Shown in pieces: positions 43,225 through 52,248 of a stretch of DNA of 64,000 bases; positions within the stretch are counted from its first letter, which is position 1; each line of letters opens with the position of its first letter. This DNA comes from Flavobacterium pectinovorum (lineage in GTDB: Bacteria > Bacteroidota > Bacteroidia > Flavobacteriales > Flavobacteriaceae). The stretch is taken from positions 109,611 to 173,610 of the forward strand of contig NZ_JAFEVZ010000011.1 of assembly GCF_022802975.1 (NCBI RefSeq), read 5' to 3'. The position numbers and the translations under genes were made by a program. Under the pieces are notes generated by a model that was not told the DNA's origin, searched no databases, and saw only the letters and a list, made by a program, of their open reading frames with translations.

Positions 43225-43488
43225 ATGATTACAGCCGGACAAAGGAATAAAATGAAGAAAGTCTTTAAAAAAGGCTACTCAAAAGAAGTTCAAAAACTTT
43301 TAGAAGAGAAAGGAATATGGAATAAAAAAGGGTTTCCGTTCAGCAATTCTTACATTACTCATGTTTTTAATGGCAGAAATACCAACAATGATATTGAAGA
43401 AGTTATAATTGAATTGTATCAAAAAAGATTACATGAGGAAACAACGATTACATTGCGCAGAAAAGAGATTTTCAGCAAAAAAATATAG
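43225..43488 (+). CDS. small basic protein, probably DNA-binding
   Basis: 87 residues, rich in lysine, no signal peptide. ITAGQRNKMKKVFKKGYSKE then VQKLLEEKGI and FSNSYITHVFNGRNTNNDIEE fit a compact helix-turn-helix like the one in small phage regulators (a 'YITHVFNG' turn is characteristic of the XRE recognition helix region). Divergent to the 131-residue regulator. Function unknown; it may be a Cro-like partner in a genetic switch. Confidence 0.55.
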   Translation: MITAGQRNKMKKVFKKGYSKEVQKLLEEKGIWNKKGFPFSNSYITHVFNGRNTNNDIEEVIIELYQKRLHEETTITLRRKEIFSKKI

Positions 43489-43586
43489 TGTATTATGAGG
43501 TTTCAGAAATAGCAAATGATAAATTCCGGCCAAACTTAAGCAGCAAAGAAACGATTGTAATGCATTTTAGAAAAAAGGAAGTATAA
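43488..43586 (+). CDS. possible 32-residue peptide, overlapping the small basic protein
   Basis: GTG at 43488 overlaps the preceding stop (TAGTG) and opens a 32-codon frame with the sequence EVSEIANDKFRPNLSSKE in its middle and a basic end. No family recognised. It could be a translated tail piece of the basic-protein gene after a frameshift, or chance. The tight overlap is the only positive evidence. Confidence 0.25.
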   Translation: MYYEVSEIANDKFRPNLSSKETIVMHFRKKEV

Positions 43587-43630
43587 AATCTAATAATCAA
43601 AGTTATAAACCAAAAAAATATCCGGTAATT

Positions 43631-43972
43631 ATGACAATAATAAAAAATGAAAGTTTAGGAAATATTGGGTACTTTTCAGATGAAAAAGGCGCATTGACGA
43701 ATTTTATTTTCGAAATTTTATCTGTTGAATACAGCGATAATCTGTATGGATATTTCAGAATAAAATTAACAAATGATAATTTAAAATTTGTAATTATAGA
43801 TAATCTCAGCATCTGCGGAAAATTTTCTGACAGCTTTCCTGATCGGGTCTTAGAGGAAGGTTTTTATTTGTGCCATCCGGATTTAAACCATGAACTTGTA
43901 CTGGATATCTTCAGTTATGAATTTGATTTGTATAAAGGCAGATTCATTAATCAGCAAAGTATCTCACAGTAA
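43631..43972 (+). CDS. hypothetical protein, 113 residues
   Basis: No family recognised. The 113 residues have a compact alpha/beta pattern: IIKNESLGNIGYFSDEKGAL, IFEILSVEYSDNLYGYFRI and FVIIDNLSICGKFSDSFPDR, then a C-terminal helix. Two cysteines are present. Neither a signal peptide nor a membrane segment is seen, so it is likely cytoplasmic. It lies between the small regulator pair and the SMP-30-like gene, inside the stretch flanked by the two 270-bp elements. Confidence 0.45.
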   Translation: MTIIKNESLGNIGYFSDEKGALTNFIFEILSVEYSDNLYGYFRIKLTNDNLKFVIIDNLSICGKFSDSFPDRVLEEGFYLCHPDLNHELVLDIFSYEFDLYKGRFINQQSISQ

Positions 43973-44338
43973 TAAAACTGTTATAACAGTATTGATAATT
44001 TTGTTTGAAGATAAATTTTGATTGTACTTATTAGATTAATTATTCCTTGTACTTCAAAAAATAGCCCCGGTTGATAAACCCGGCATCCCGATATTCCAGA
44101 TGCAACTTCTCACAAAGAATTGCATTTTTTTAAGCAGAAAAAAATCATACTAAACAAATGATCTGGACTTTTGAAATATTTTACACACCTGTCCGGACTA
44201 TGCTTTTCAACAGTTTTTGAAGTCATAGAATCATCTACTAAAGAAATAAACTGTATGAAAACAGATTTAGTCGAAAATACTTATTTTTACCTATGGTTAT
44301 TTAAATTTTGCAACTCAAAATTACGATGTTTTTTAAGA

Positions 44339-44365
44339 AGCCATTAATTTGGCTCCTTTTTTATC
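44339..44365 (+). terminator. short hairpin with T-run
   Basis: AGCCA and TGGCT (44339-44343, 44350-44354) with a six-base loop, followed by CC and six T. It may end a transcript from the 113-residue gene. The remaining 444 bp between that gene and the SMP-30-like gene contain a perfect palindrome ACTGTTATAACAGT at 43977-43990 and nothing else that I can support. Confidence 0.4.
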
Positions 44366-44416
44366 GGACAACAATGATTAATAATAAACATATTGCTGTT
44401 ATTAAAATGTATAATA

Positions 44417-45256
44417 ATGAGTAAATTAACTTTTTTGCTGTTAACAGGATTAATTCCTGTCATTGCTTTTAGTCAAAATATTACAAAAATATGGGAATCA
44501 GATTCTCTATTTTTGAAACCGGAATCAGCTCTTTATGATTCTTCGAAAAAGATTGTTTATATCTCTAATATAAATGGTGAATACCTCGCAAAAGATGGAA
44601 ATGGATTTATTTCGAAAATTAAAATAAATGGAGCAATAGAGGTTCTGAAGTGGATTGATGGATTGGATAATCCACAAGGTATGGGGTTGTACAAGAATAC
44701 GTTGTATGTAGCAGACATTAACAGGGTTCTTGAAATTGATACCAATACCTCTGAAATAAAAAAAATCTACAAAGTTGATTCTGCTAAATTTTTTAATGAT
44801 ATTGCATCGGATACCAACGGAGATATTTACATATCGGATTGTTTTGCGAATAAGATTTATAAAATAGCTGATGGGGAAATAAAAGTGTGGCTTGAATCTG
44901 ATTTTCTTTCCATGCCAAATGGATTATTGTGCACAAAAGATGCTGTTTTAGTGCTGAATATGAAAAATCAAACTGCTTTTTCGGTAAATAAATTCACTAA
45001 AAAAGCTCATGAAATTTTTAATGGAATTGATAATTTAGACGGTATTACCAGTGATGGTAAAAGTGGATTTATAGTATCCGGAGCATGGCAGGGTCAGCTG
45101 TTTCATATTGATTCTAAGGGTAATAAAAAACTCATTATTGATTTAGGTAAAGAAAAAATCATAACAGCAGACATTGAATATATCGAAAAGCAAAACTTAT
45201 TGATAGTGCCTACTTTAAATAAAACGGTAATTGGGTATCAGTTACAAATGTTTTAA
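44417..45256 (+). CDS. exported SMP-30/gluconolactonase-like beta-propeller protein
   Basis: 279 residues from ATG 44417, chosen over a TTG 24 bp upstream because the signal peptide (MSKLTFLLLTGLIPVIAFSQ) starts there. The mature protein has repeated propeller strands of the SMP-30/LRE family: PESALYDSSKKIVYISNINGEYL, DNPQGMGLYKNTLYVADI, FFNDIASDTNGDIYISDC and NLDGITSDGKSGFIVSG, with an N-D metal-binding-like pair. Family members hydrolyse sugar lactones or simply bind. It might process galactonolactone-type products from the nearby sugar locus, but its isolation by repeats argues for separate origin. Confidence 0.75.
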   Translation: MSKLTFLLLTGLIPVIAFSQNITKIWESDSLFLKPESALYDSSKKIVYISNINGEYLAKDGNGFISKIKINGAIEVLKWIDGLDNPQGMGLYKNTLYVADINRVLEIDTNTSEIKKIYKVDSAKFFNDIASDTNGDIYISDCFANKIYKIADGEIKVWLESDFLSMPNGLLCTKDAVLVLNMKNQTAFSVNKFTKKAHEIFNGIDNLDGITSDGKSGFIVSGAWQGQLFHIDSKGNKKLIIDLGKEKIITADIEYIEKQNLLIVPTLNKTVIGYQLQMF

Positions 45257-45365
45257 TTCGCAGACTACCTGATAAGGTCTTTTTTTTATAAGTTAAAGTT
45301 GGTGCTTGTTACAAATGAGCATCAGTTGCGATTGCAAAACCTCGCTATCGTTGTGCAGGCATACC

Positions 45366-45634
45366 CCCGCTCCGCAAAGTCTCCATTCAAAAATCTAAAC
45401 ACGCTACGCAAATGTCTTCGACTTTGCCTATTCTAAACAAATATATTTAAAAAACGTAGACATCTCAAAGTCTCTGACTTTAAAACAAAACGTCTTAATA
45501 TAAGATTCTATCAAAACGTAAACGGAAAAAAGTCGGAGACTTTTGAGACGTATTGTGCTCAAATATGATGCAAAAAAATTGCGCAAAGTCAGAGACATTT
45601 GCGCAGCTTTTCAGAAGAACACTTCGGGAAGCGA
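45366..45634. repeat. palindromic 270-bp element, copy B
   Basis: Direct repeat of the element at 42450-42720, differing by about ten single bases and one deletion. The left end CCCGCTCC is intact but the right end reads GGAAGCGAG, so the terminal repeat has decayed. The two copies bracket the segment holding the XRE-like pair and SMP-30-like gene (42723-45365), which raises the possibility that they moved together or delimit a deletion- and insertion-prone island. Confidence 0.82.
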
Positions 45635-45681
45635 GTGATTTTGTAGACGTTAAATGTGATTAAAAACATCTTGTATTGCTT

Positions 45682-45762
45682 GTCCTGCAAGGTTTTTTTA
45701 ACCTTGTAGGTATTAATACTAATGATCGAATACCTACAAGGTCTCGAAAAAGACCTTGCAGG
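45682..45762. repeat. palindrome with CCTGCAAGG ends (family of 23090)
   Basis: TCCTGCAAGG begins the left arm (45682-45713) and ACCTTGCAGGA closes the right (to 45762), with the word CTTGTAGGTA/TACCTACAAG inside. This is the same double palindrome as at 23090-23230 with a different spacer. Confidence 0.8.
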
Positions 45763-45878
45763 AATATTAATCAATATCATTGATTTGTAAATAATTTTGT
45801 ATTGGATTAATCGAACTCAGGTTTGAAGGTAAAGTTTTCGATTACACGCATAGATTAACGGCTTCTTTACTTCAAAAA

Positions 45879-45917
45879 AAAAAGTCTGAAACTAATTTGT
45901 TTAGTTTCAGACTTTTT
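45879..45917 (-). terminator. terminator of the symporter gene
   Basis: A 16-bp stem, AAAAAGTCTGAAACTA at 45879-45894 pairing with 45902-45917, with a 7-base loop. Seen from the minus strand the stem is followed by the T-run. It lies 21 bp past the symporter stop codon. Confidence 0.8.
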
Positions 45918-45937
45918 GAATTTAGGAAAAAAATATT

Positions 45938-47638
45938 TTACCAGAACTTAGCGTACAATGCAGCTATAATCAATAATGTGATTACAATTAGTACAGTAGT
46001 TTGTGGTTTTAATTTGAACATTTGAGTATCTAATTCGAATGCTTTTGGATTTACTTTTGGTCCTGCAAAACTGATGGCAATCATAAGAAGCATAGTAAAT
46101 ACAAATGACAATCCCATACAGATATGGAACGGGATTTCATATACCGGAATTCCATCTACAATTTTTCCTGTAGGCCAGGCGGTGTATAATAAGGTTTCAT
46201 TTCCGAATAAAGCAGGAGCAAATTCATTGAATAAAACAGATAATAAGAAACCTGCAATTACCCCTACAATAGCAGCTGTACCTGTAGTTCTTTTCCAGAA
46301 CATACCAAGGAAGAACATGGCAAATACACCAGGGCTAATGAATCCTGTATATTTTTGGATGTAGGTAAAACCACCAACACCACCAATTCCAAGGATATCA
46401 TTCCATGTGAATAAAACAGCTAAAAGCATCGATGCGAAAACAGCATAACGACCAATGTTTACCTGATGTCTGTCGCTGGCGTTTTTTTGGATGTATTTTT
46501 TGTGAACGTCTAATGTATAAATAGTAGAGATACTGTTTACTTTACCTGCTAACGAAGCTACGATAGCTGCTGTTAAAGCGGCTACAGATAATCCTTTTAA
46601 GCCAGTTGGAAGAAACGTTAACATTGCTGAATAAGCACCGTCTTTTCCGCCAATTAATTGTGGTAAACCGCCATTTTGATATAAAACATAAGCTGCGATA
46701 CCTGGCAACATTACGATAAGCGGCATTAATAATTTTAAGAATCCTGCAAATAAAATACCATTACGGGCAGTTTGCAAGTCAGCACCCAAAGCTCTTTGTG
46801 TGATGTACTGGTTACATCCCCAATAGTTAAGATTGATAATCCAGATACCTGCTAAATAAGACATTAATCCCGGGAAAGTCAAATATTTGTCAATTTCAAG
46901 TTGAGAAGAACTGGCAGTAGGTCTGTCAATAATCATTTTAAAATGTTCCGGAGCTTTTTCCATTAATAAGTTTAAACCGGCAAGGGCATCCTTTCCAAAT
47001 CCAAAATGTTCTGCTACAACAGTCAGGGCAATATAAGTTGTAACCAAACCTCCAATAATTAAAACAGCTACCTGAATAACGTCTGTATAAGCTACCACTT
47101 TCATACCTCCTAAAGAGATGATTAAAGCAAAAACAGCTAAACCAATCATAATAGCATGAAGGTATTCTCCTCCTGCTAATCCGTTAATGGCAACTGCTCC
47201 TAAATACAGGATAGAAGTAAGGTTTACAAAAACATACAAAAACAACCAGAAAACCGCCATGATTAAGGCAGTAGATTCGTTATAACGTGTTTTTAAGAAT
47301 TGTGGCATGGTGTAAATCTTATTTTTAAGATACACCGGAATAAACCAAACTGCAACAATAATTAAGGCAACAGCAGCCAGCCATTCGTAGGCAGCAACAG
47401 CAATTCCCAGGAAGAAGCCCTCACCACTCATTCCGATAAATTGTTCTGCTGAAATGTTTGAAGCAATTAAGGAAGCTCCAATTGCCCACCATGTTAGTGT
47501 TCCTTCGGCAAGGAAATAGGCTTTAGCATCGTGTTCGTTTTTTTCGCGTTTGCGATAGATGATGTATCCGTAAATGGATACAACGAGAAAATAGATAATA
47601 AATACTGCATAATCTGCAAAAGCAAGTTTTGAGCTCAT
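45938..47638 (-). CDS. sodium/sugar symporter (SGLT-type, SSS family)
   Basis: 566 residues and about fourteen membrane segments, as in Vibrio SGLT. Clear family stretches are the N-terminal AYFLAEGTLTWWAIGASLIASNISAEQFIGMSGEG, WGCNQYITQRALGA, and the LSVAALTAAIVASLAGKVNSISTIYTLD helix. It takes up galactose or glucose with Na+ across the inner membrane. Neighbouring galE, galT and galK support galactose. It has its own 249-bp upstream region, so it is probably controlled separately from galKTE. Confidence 0.9.
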   Translation of the reverse strand: MSSKLAFADYAVFIIYFLVVSIYGYIIYRKREKNEHDAKAYFLAEGTLTWWAIGASLIASNISAEQFIGMSGEGFFLGIAVAAYEWLAAVALIIVAVWFIPVYLKNKIYTMPQFLKTRYNESTALIMAVFWLFLYVFVNLTSILYLGAVAINGLAGGEYLHAIMIGLAVFALIISLGGMKVVAYTDVIQVAVLIIGGLVTTYIALTVVAEHFGFGKDALAGLNLLMEKAPEHFKMIIDRPTASSSQLEIDKYLTFPGLMSYLAGIWIINLNYWGCNQYITQRALGADLQTARNGILFAGFLKLLMPLIVMLPGIAAYVLYQNGGLPQLIGGKDGAYSAMLTFLPTGLKGLSVAALTAAIVASLAGKVNSISTIYTLDVHKKYIQKNASDRHQVNIGRYAVFASMLLAVLFTWNDILGIGGVGGFTYIQKYTGFISPGVFAMFFLGMFWKRTTGTAAIVGVIAGFLLSVLFNEFAPALFGNETLLYTAWPTGKIVDGIPVYEIPFHICMGLSFVFTMLLMIAISFAGPKVNPKAFELDTQMFKLKPQTTVLIVITLLIIAALYAKFW

Positions 47639-47887
47639 TTGTTAGTAATATTTTAAATTAATATAAGTGATTTTTGATAGTTTTAAAGTTTGTTTTTAAT
47701 GATAATGTCAAAAATAGTTGCGAAACTAAGTTATTTATTCTTTTAATTCGTAAAAAATACGATATGCATTTTAATTTTGCTATTTTTTTAGCAAATTGAA
47801 AATCAAAAATAAAGTAAAAATAGTTACCGACAATACAAATAAATGTGTTCTTTACATTTGTAACAAAAAGATATAATTTCTATATTT

Positions 47888-48901
47888 TTATTGTCTAATT
47901 TTTTGTTCCCATTTCCAGGCACTTGCAATAGCGTCATCAAGGCTTAGTTGCGTTTTCCATCCCAGTACATTATTTGCTTTATCCGTATTGGCATAGGCTT
48001 CTGTAACATCACCTTCTCTTCTGTCAACAATTTTATATGGTAATTTTTGTCCGCTTGCTTTCTCAAAAGCAGTAATTACCTCTAGTACAGAACTTCCGGT
48101 TCCGGTTCCTAAATTGAAAATTTCTAATTTGTCTGTGTTTTTTTTGCTGATTAATCTCTGTAAGGCAATTACGTGTGCTTTTGCCAGATCGACAACATGT
48201 ATATAATCACGAACACAGGTTCCGTCTACAGTTTGATAATCATTTCCGTAAACTGACAATTCTTTTCGTAAACCAGCACCGGTTTGGGTAATAAACGGCA
48301 CTAAATTTTGAGGAACTCCAAGTGGTAATTCGCCAATTTCGTTTGATGGATGTGCCCCAACCGGATTAAAATAACGTAATAAAATGGCATTCAGATTGCT
48401 TATTTTAGTCACATCAGTAATAATTTCTTCGCCAATTTGTTTGGTGTTTCCATAAGGTGACATCGCCGGCTGGATAGGAGTAGATTCTGCAATAGGCATT
48501 ACTTCGGCCTGACCGTAAACGGTACAGGAAGAGCTGAATATAAAACTTGCTTCCGGTTTTTGCTGTAATTCCTGAAGGATGTACACCAGGGAGCTTATGT
48601 TGTTTTCATAATACAATAAAGGATTCTGAACACTTTCGCCTACAGCTTTTGAAGCAGCAAAATGAATCACTCCTGAAACATCAGCATATTTTTTAAAGAA
48701 ATCCTGAACGGCAGTTTTATCTCTTAAATCGATTTGTTCAAAAAGTGGTTTTTTACCTGTAATTCTTTCGATACCATCCAAAACTTCAATAGAAGAATTA
48801 GAAAGATTATCAATTACGATTACTTCAAAATTTTCGTTTTGTAATTCTACAACGGTGTGTGAGCCAATAAAACCTAACCCGCCAGTAACGACTATTTTCA
48901 T
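47888..48901 (-). CDS. galE: UDP-glucose 4-epimerase
   Basis: 337 residues, extended short-chain dehydrogenase type. NAD site TGGLGFIGSHT at the N-terminus, catalytic YGNTK (Tyr-x3-Lys) with SSSCTVYGQ before it, and NLGTGTGSSVLEVI. It interconverts UDP-glucose and UDP-galactose, the final step of the Leloir pathway. It follows galT by 2 bp. It may also supply UDP-galactose for surface polysaccharides. Confidence 0.93.
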   Translation of the reverse strand: MKIVVTGGLGFIGSHTVVELQNENFEVIVIDNLSNSSIEVLDGIERITGKKPLFEQIDLRDKTAVQDFFKKYADVSGVIHFAASKAVGESVQNPLLYYENNISSLVYILQELQQKPEASFIFSSSCTVYGQAEVMPIAESTPIQPAMSPYGNTKQIGEEIITDVTKISNLNAILLRYFNPVGAHPSNEIGELPLGVPQNLVPFITQTGAGLRKELSVYGNDYQTVDGTCVRDYIHVVDLAKAHVIALQRLISKKNTDKLEIFNLGTGTGSSVLEVITAFEKASGQKLPYKIVDRREGDVTEAYANTDKANNVLGWKTQLSLDDAIASAWKWEQKIRQ

Positions 48902-48903
48902 CT

Positions 48904-49959
48904 TTATTTCTTTTTATAATGTATATCCGATTGCTCTCTTAAAACGGCAGCACTTTTTTCAGGTGTAATATCACGTTGCGATTCGCCTAACATTTCGTAA
49001 CCTACCATGAATTTTTTTACAGTAGCAGAACGCAACAATGGCGGATAAAAATGCATGTGAAATTGCCATTCTTCATGCGTTTGTCCGTCTGTTGGGGCCT
49101 GATGAATTCCTGAAGAATAAGGGAATGAGGTATTGAAAAGGTTGTCGTATTTTGTAGTCAGCTGTTTCAAAATAACGGCATACGATGTAACTTCTTCAGC
49201 AGTAAAATCAGTTATTTTGGTAATATGTCTTTTGCTGATAATCATGGTTTCGTATGGCCAGATCGCCCAAAAAGGAACCAATGCTGCAAAATGCTCGTTT
49301 TCGATTACAATACGTTCTTCTTTCAACAATTCAGCTTTAAGATAATCCTGTAACAGGTTGCTGTTGTTTTTGTTAAAATACGTTTTTAGGTTGTTTTGTG
49401 TTTTTTCGACCTGGGTTGGCAATGATGACTGCGCCCAGATTTGCCCATGCGGATGCGGATTGCTGCATCCCATAACGCTCCCTTTATTTTCAAAAATCTG
49501 AACATGGTTGATGTAGTCAATTTTGCCTAAATCTGTATATTCTTTTTGCCACGTACGAATAATATTTTCGATGCCGTCAACTTCCATTTCGGGTAAAGTA
49601 AGATCGTGTCTTGGTGAAAAGCAAACGACTCTCGAAATTCCTCTCTCGGGCTGTGTTTTAAAAAAAGTTTGTTTAATATCGTCTTCGTACATGATTTCAT
49701 CCTGCTTCATGGCGGCAAAATCATTTTCAAAAACAAATGAATTTTTATAATCAGGGTTATTTACGCCATTGGCGCGAACATTTCCCGGACATAAATAACA
49801 GGTTGAATCGTATTTAGGTAATTTTTCTGTAGAAATAGTTTCGTTTTGACCTTGCCATGGGCGTTTGGCACGATGCGGCGAAACTAAAACCCATTCATTT
49901 AGTAATGGATTGTATCGTCTGTGCGGGTCTTCGTTAATATCAAAATTTCTCATTCTCAA
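48904..49959 (-). CDS. galT: galactose-1-phosphate uridylyltransferase
   Basis: 351 residues, GalT family. The active-site histidine is the second of NPHPHGQIWAQ (His171). The N-terminal zinc or iron ligands CYLCPGN and the RVVCFSPRHD block are also present. It exchanges UMP between UDP-glucose and galactose-1-phosphate. Its start overlaps the galK stop by 4 bp; a second ATG two codons later fits the family N-terminus (MRNFDINEDPHRRYN) equally well. Confidence 0.93.
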   Translation of the reverse strand: MRMRNFDINEDPHRRYNPLLNEWVLVSPHRAKRPWQGQNETISTEKLPKYDSTCYLCPGNVRANGVNNPDYKNSFVFENDFAAMKQDEIMYEDDIKQTFFKTQPERGISRVVCFSPRHDLTLPEMEVDGIENIIRTWQKEYTDLGKIDYINHVQIFENKGSVMGCSNPHPHGQIWAQSSLPTQVEKTQNNLKTYFNKNNSNLLQDYLKAELLKEERIVIENEHFAALVPFWAIWPYETMIISKRHITKITDFTAEEVTSYAVILKQLTTKYDNLFNTSFPYSSGIHQAPTDGQTHEEWQFHMHFYPPLLRSATVKKFMVGYEMLGESQRDITPEKSAAVLREQSDIHYKKK

Positions 49960-51128
49960 TTTGTCATGGTATAAAGTGATGTTCCGTTTGAGATCTTCAC
50001 ATCATAAATTTTTAAATCAATTCCAAATGTATCAAAATAAAGGTTGGTAAACACTTCTTTTATTCTGTTTTCGTGACCTTTTTTGATTAAAGTTATGGCA
50101 CAGCCTCCAAAACCGCCACCCATTAATCGGGAACCAATTACGGCTTCCTCTTTTTTGGCCTGTTCTACTATAAAATCCAGTTCGGCGCAGCTTACCTCAT
50201 AATCTTTTGATAATCCGTCGTGTGTGTCAAAAAGCAGTTGTCCTAAAAGTTCAATATTTCCGTTATCCAAAGCTTCACAAGCCTGAGAAACACGAAGAAT
50301 TTCTTTTACGACAAAGTGAACTCTTTTAAAAACAACTTCGGTCATTTTATCCTGAAGGCTCAAAACCTGTTCTTCGGTACAATCCCTGAACGTTTTAATT
50401 TCCGGAAAATGATTTTTGATGATCGAAAGTCCTTCTTCGCACTCTAATCTTCTGTTGTTGTATTCAGATGTAAATAGGGAGTGTTTTACATTACTGTCAA
50501 ATAAAACCAGCGAATAATCTTTGAAATCTGCATTGTGATATTCAAATTTCAAGGTGTTGCAGTCTAATTTTATTACTTTGTTTTCAAGTCCGTGTACGCT
50601 TGAAAACTGATCCATAATGCCACAATTAATACCTACCCAGTGTTCTGCTTTTTGTCCCATCAGAGCAATATCCACTTTCTCCATTTTTAAATCGAAAAGT
50701 TCTTTTATTCCGAAAATCATTCCGCATTCTAAAGCCGCCGATGATGATAATCCTGAACCAACCGGAATATTACTGCTAAAAACACAATTGAAACCTTCGA
50801 AAGAAAAACCATTATCCTGCAATTGTTTGATAACACCCAAAATATAATTTGTCCAGACTACATCGCTTAACTGAATTTGCTGAGTCAGGTCAGCTTCAAA
50901 TTCTTCATTTAAATCGATGGCAATAATTTTTGATGTTTTCGAATTGCTTTTTTCAAAAGCAAAACAGATTATTTTGTCAATTGCTGCCGGTAAAACATAA
51001 CCATCGTTATAATCGATATGTTCGCCAATAATATTGATTCTCCCTGGAGAAAGTACAATTTTTTGAGGAGTTGTTCCGAATGATTTCTCAAAAAAAGCAG
51101 TGGTGTTTTGTATTAAAATCTCGTTCAT
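49956..51128 (-). CDS. galK: galactokinase
   Basis: 390-residue GHMP kinase: substrate motif SPGRINIIGEHIDYNDG, ATP-binding PVGSGLSSSAAL and C-terminal GGGFGGCAITLI. It phosphorylates galactose at C1 with ATP. It is the first gene of a galK-galT-galE unit with overlapping or 2-bp junctions. An 82-bp gap separates it from the upstream GH53 gene; no copy of the galactan operator is found there. Confidence 0.93.
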   Translation of the reverse strand: MNEILIQNTTAFFEKSFGTTPQKIVLSPGRINIIGEHIDYNDGYVLPAAIDKIICFAFEKSNSKTSKIIAIDLNEEFEADLTQQIQLSDVVWTNYILGVIKQLQDNGFSFEGFNCVFSSNIPVGSGLSSSAALECGMIFGIKELFDLKMEKVDIALMGQKAEHWVGINCGIMDQFSSVHGLENKVIKLDCNTLKFEYHNADFKDYSLVLFDSNVKHSLFTSEYNNRRLECEEGLSIIKNHFPEIKTFRDCTEEQVLSLQDKMTEVVFKRVHFVVKEILRVSQACEALDNGNIELLGQLLFDTHDGLSKDYEVSCAELDFIVEQAKKEEAVIGSRLMGGGFGGCAITLIKKGHENRIKEVFTNLYFDTFGIDLKIYDVKISNGTSLYTMTN

Positions 51129-51210
51129 TATTTTGTAATTGTTTTGTATCGTAATTTATCTGATTTGCTTTAAACGTTACTTTATTTTTTAATTATCACT
51201 TCATTGCGGG

Positions 51211-52242
51211 TTATTCTTTAAAAGCATCCAGTGCAGGAGACGGTTTTCCGTTATCGAGCCAGGCACTTAGCTGATAATGACTCCAGTTTTTTGCGCCCTG
51301 AGGTTCCCAGTAAATAACGCCTAAACCTTTATTGTCAGGAACATTTTTTACAGCTTTTATTACTGCTGTCAGCATATCCCGTGTGTTTTCAACCAGTGTA
51401 TAATCGCCGCCCACTTCTACCACCATGACCTCTTTGTTGTAACGAGCAGCCATGTCTTTTAAATTATTTTCTAAATCGGCAATGTTTTCTTTATAATCGG
51501 TTTTTATCCAAAAAGGATAATAGGAAAGACCAATTACGTCATATTTTACATTCAGTTCCGTTGCTTTATCAAAAAACCATCTGAATTTTTCACTTTTGTT
51601 TCCTTCGTCTAAATGAACGATAACCTTAATTTTTGAATCTATGGCTTTTGTAGCATCATATCCTTGATTAAGCAATTGTGCGAGTTGGGCAAAGTTGTCT
51701 GTGCTTCCGTCGGGCCAAAGCATTCCACCCGGAATTTCATTGCCCACCTGAACCCACTCCGGCGTAACTCCGGCTTTTTTCAGCAAGGTTAAAACATCAT
51801 AGGTATGCTTGTAAACATCGTTTAGTAACTCAGGAAAGGAATGATTTGTCCAGGCAGCCGGTTTTTTTTGTTTTCCGGGATCTGCCCAGGTATCGCTGTA
51901 GTGAAAATCAATCATGATGCGCATACCTAATTTTTGAGCACGAACTGCCATAACAACTGTTTCCTCTGGACTGCAATGTCCGCTTGCTTTATCATCAGAA
52001 GGATTTACCCATACACGCAAACGAATGGTATTGATTCCTCTGTCTTTTAATAATTGCAGGCAGTCTTTTTCAGAGCCGTCTGCATCATAAAATTTATAAC
52101 CTGTTGCCTCCATTTGTGGTAACCAGCCCACATCGGCCCCTTTTGAAAAAGAGCCTTTTTTACTTACCATTTTTGACTTACATGAAGTAAATAGAATGGC
52201 AATAGCAAGCAAAAAAGGGACTATTTTAAAATATTTTTTCAT
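51211..52242 (-). CDS. GH53 endo-beta-1,4-galactanase, lipoprotein (first)
   Basis: 343 residues; signal with lipobox FTSC (Cys21), so probably outer-membrane tethered. GH53 features: GADVGWLPQMEATG, HYSDTWADPGKQ, acid/base Glu169 in VQVGNEIPGG and the nucleophile Glu276 in VMVVEVGGDYT. The nucleophile region differs from the usual E-T-x-Y-P, so specificity may be altered. It cuts galactan chains for uptake by the SusC/SusD pair. The start is 6 bp downstream of the second GH53 gene. Confidence 0.88.
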   Translation of the reverse strand: MKKYFKIVPFLLAIAILFTSCKSKMVSKKGSFSKGADVGWLPQMEATGYKFYDADGSEKDCLQLLKDRGINTIRLRVWVNPSDDKASGHCSPEETVVMAVRAQKLGMRIMIDFHYSDTWADPGKQKKPAAWTNHSFPELLNDVYKHTYDVLTLLKKAGVTPEWVQVGNEIPGGMLWPDGSTDNFAQLAQLLNQGYDATKAIDSKIKVIVHLDEGNKSEKFRWFFDKATELNVKYDVIGLSYYPFWIKTDYKENIADLENNLKDMAARYNKEVMVVEVGGDYTLVENTRDMLTAVIKAVKNVPDNKGLGVIYWEPQGAKNWSHYQLSAWLDNGKPSPALDAFKE

Positions 52243-52248
52243 GTTTTA

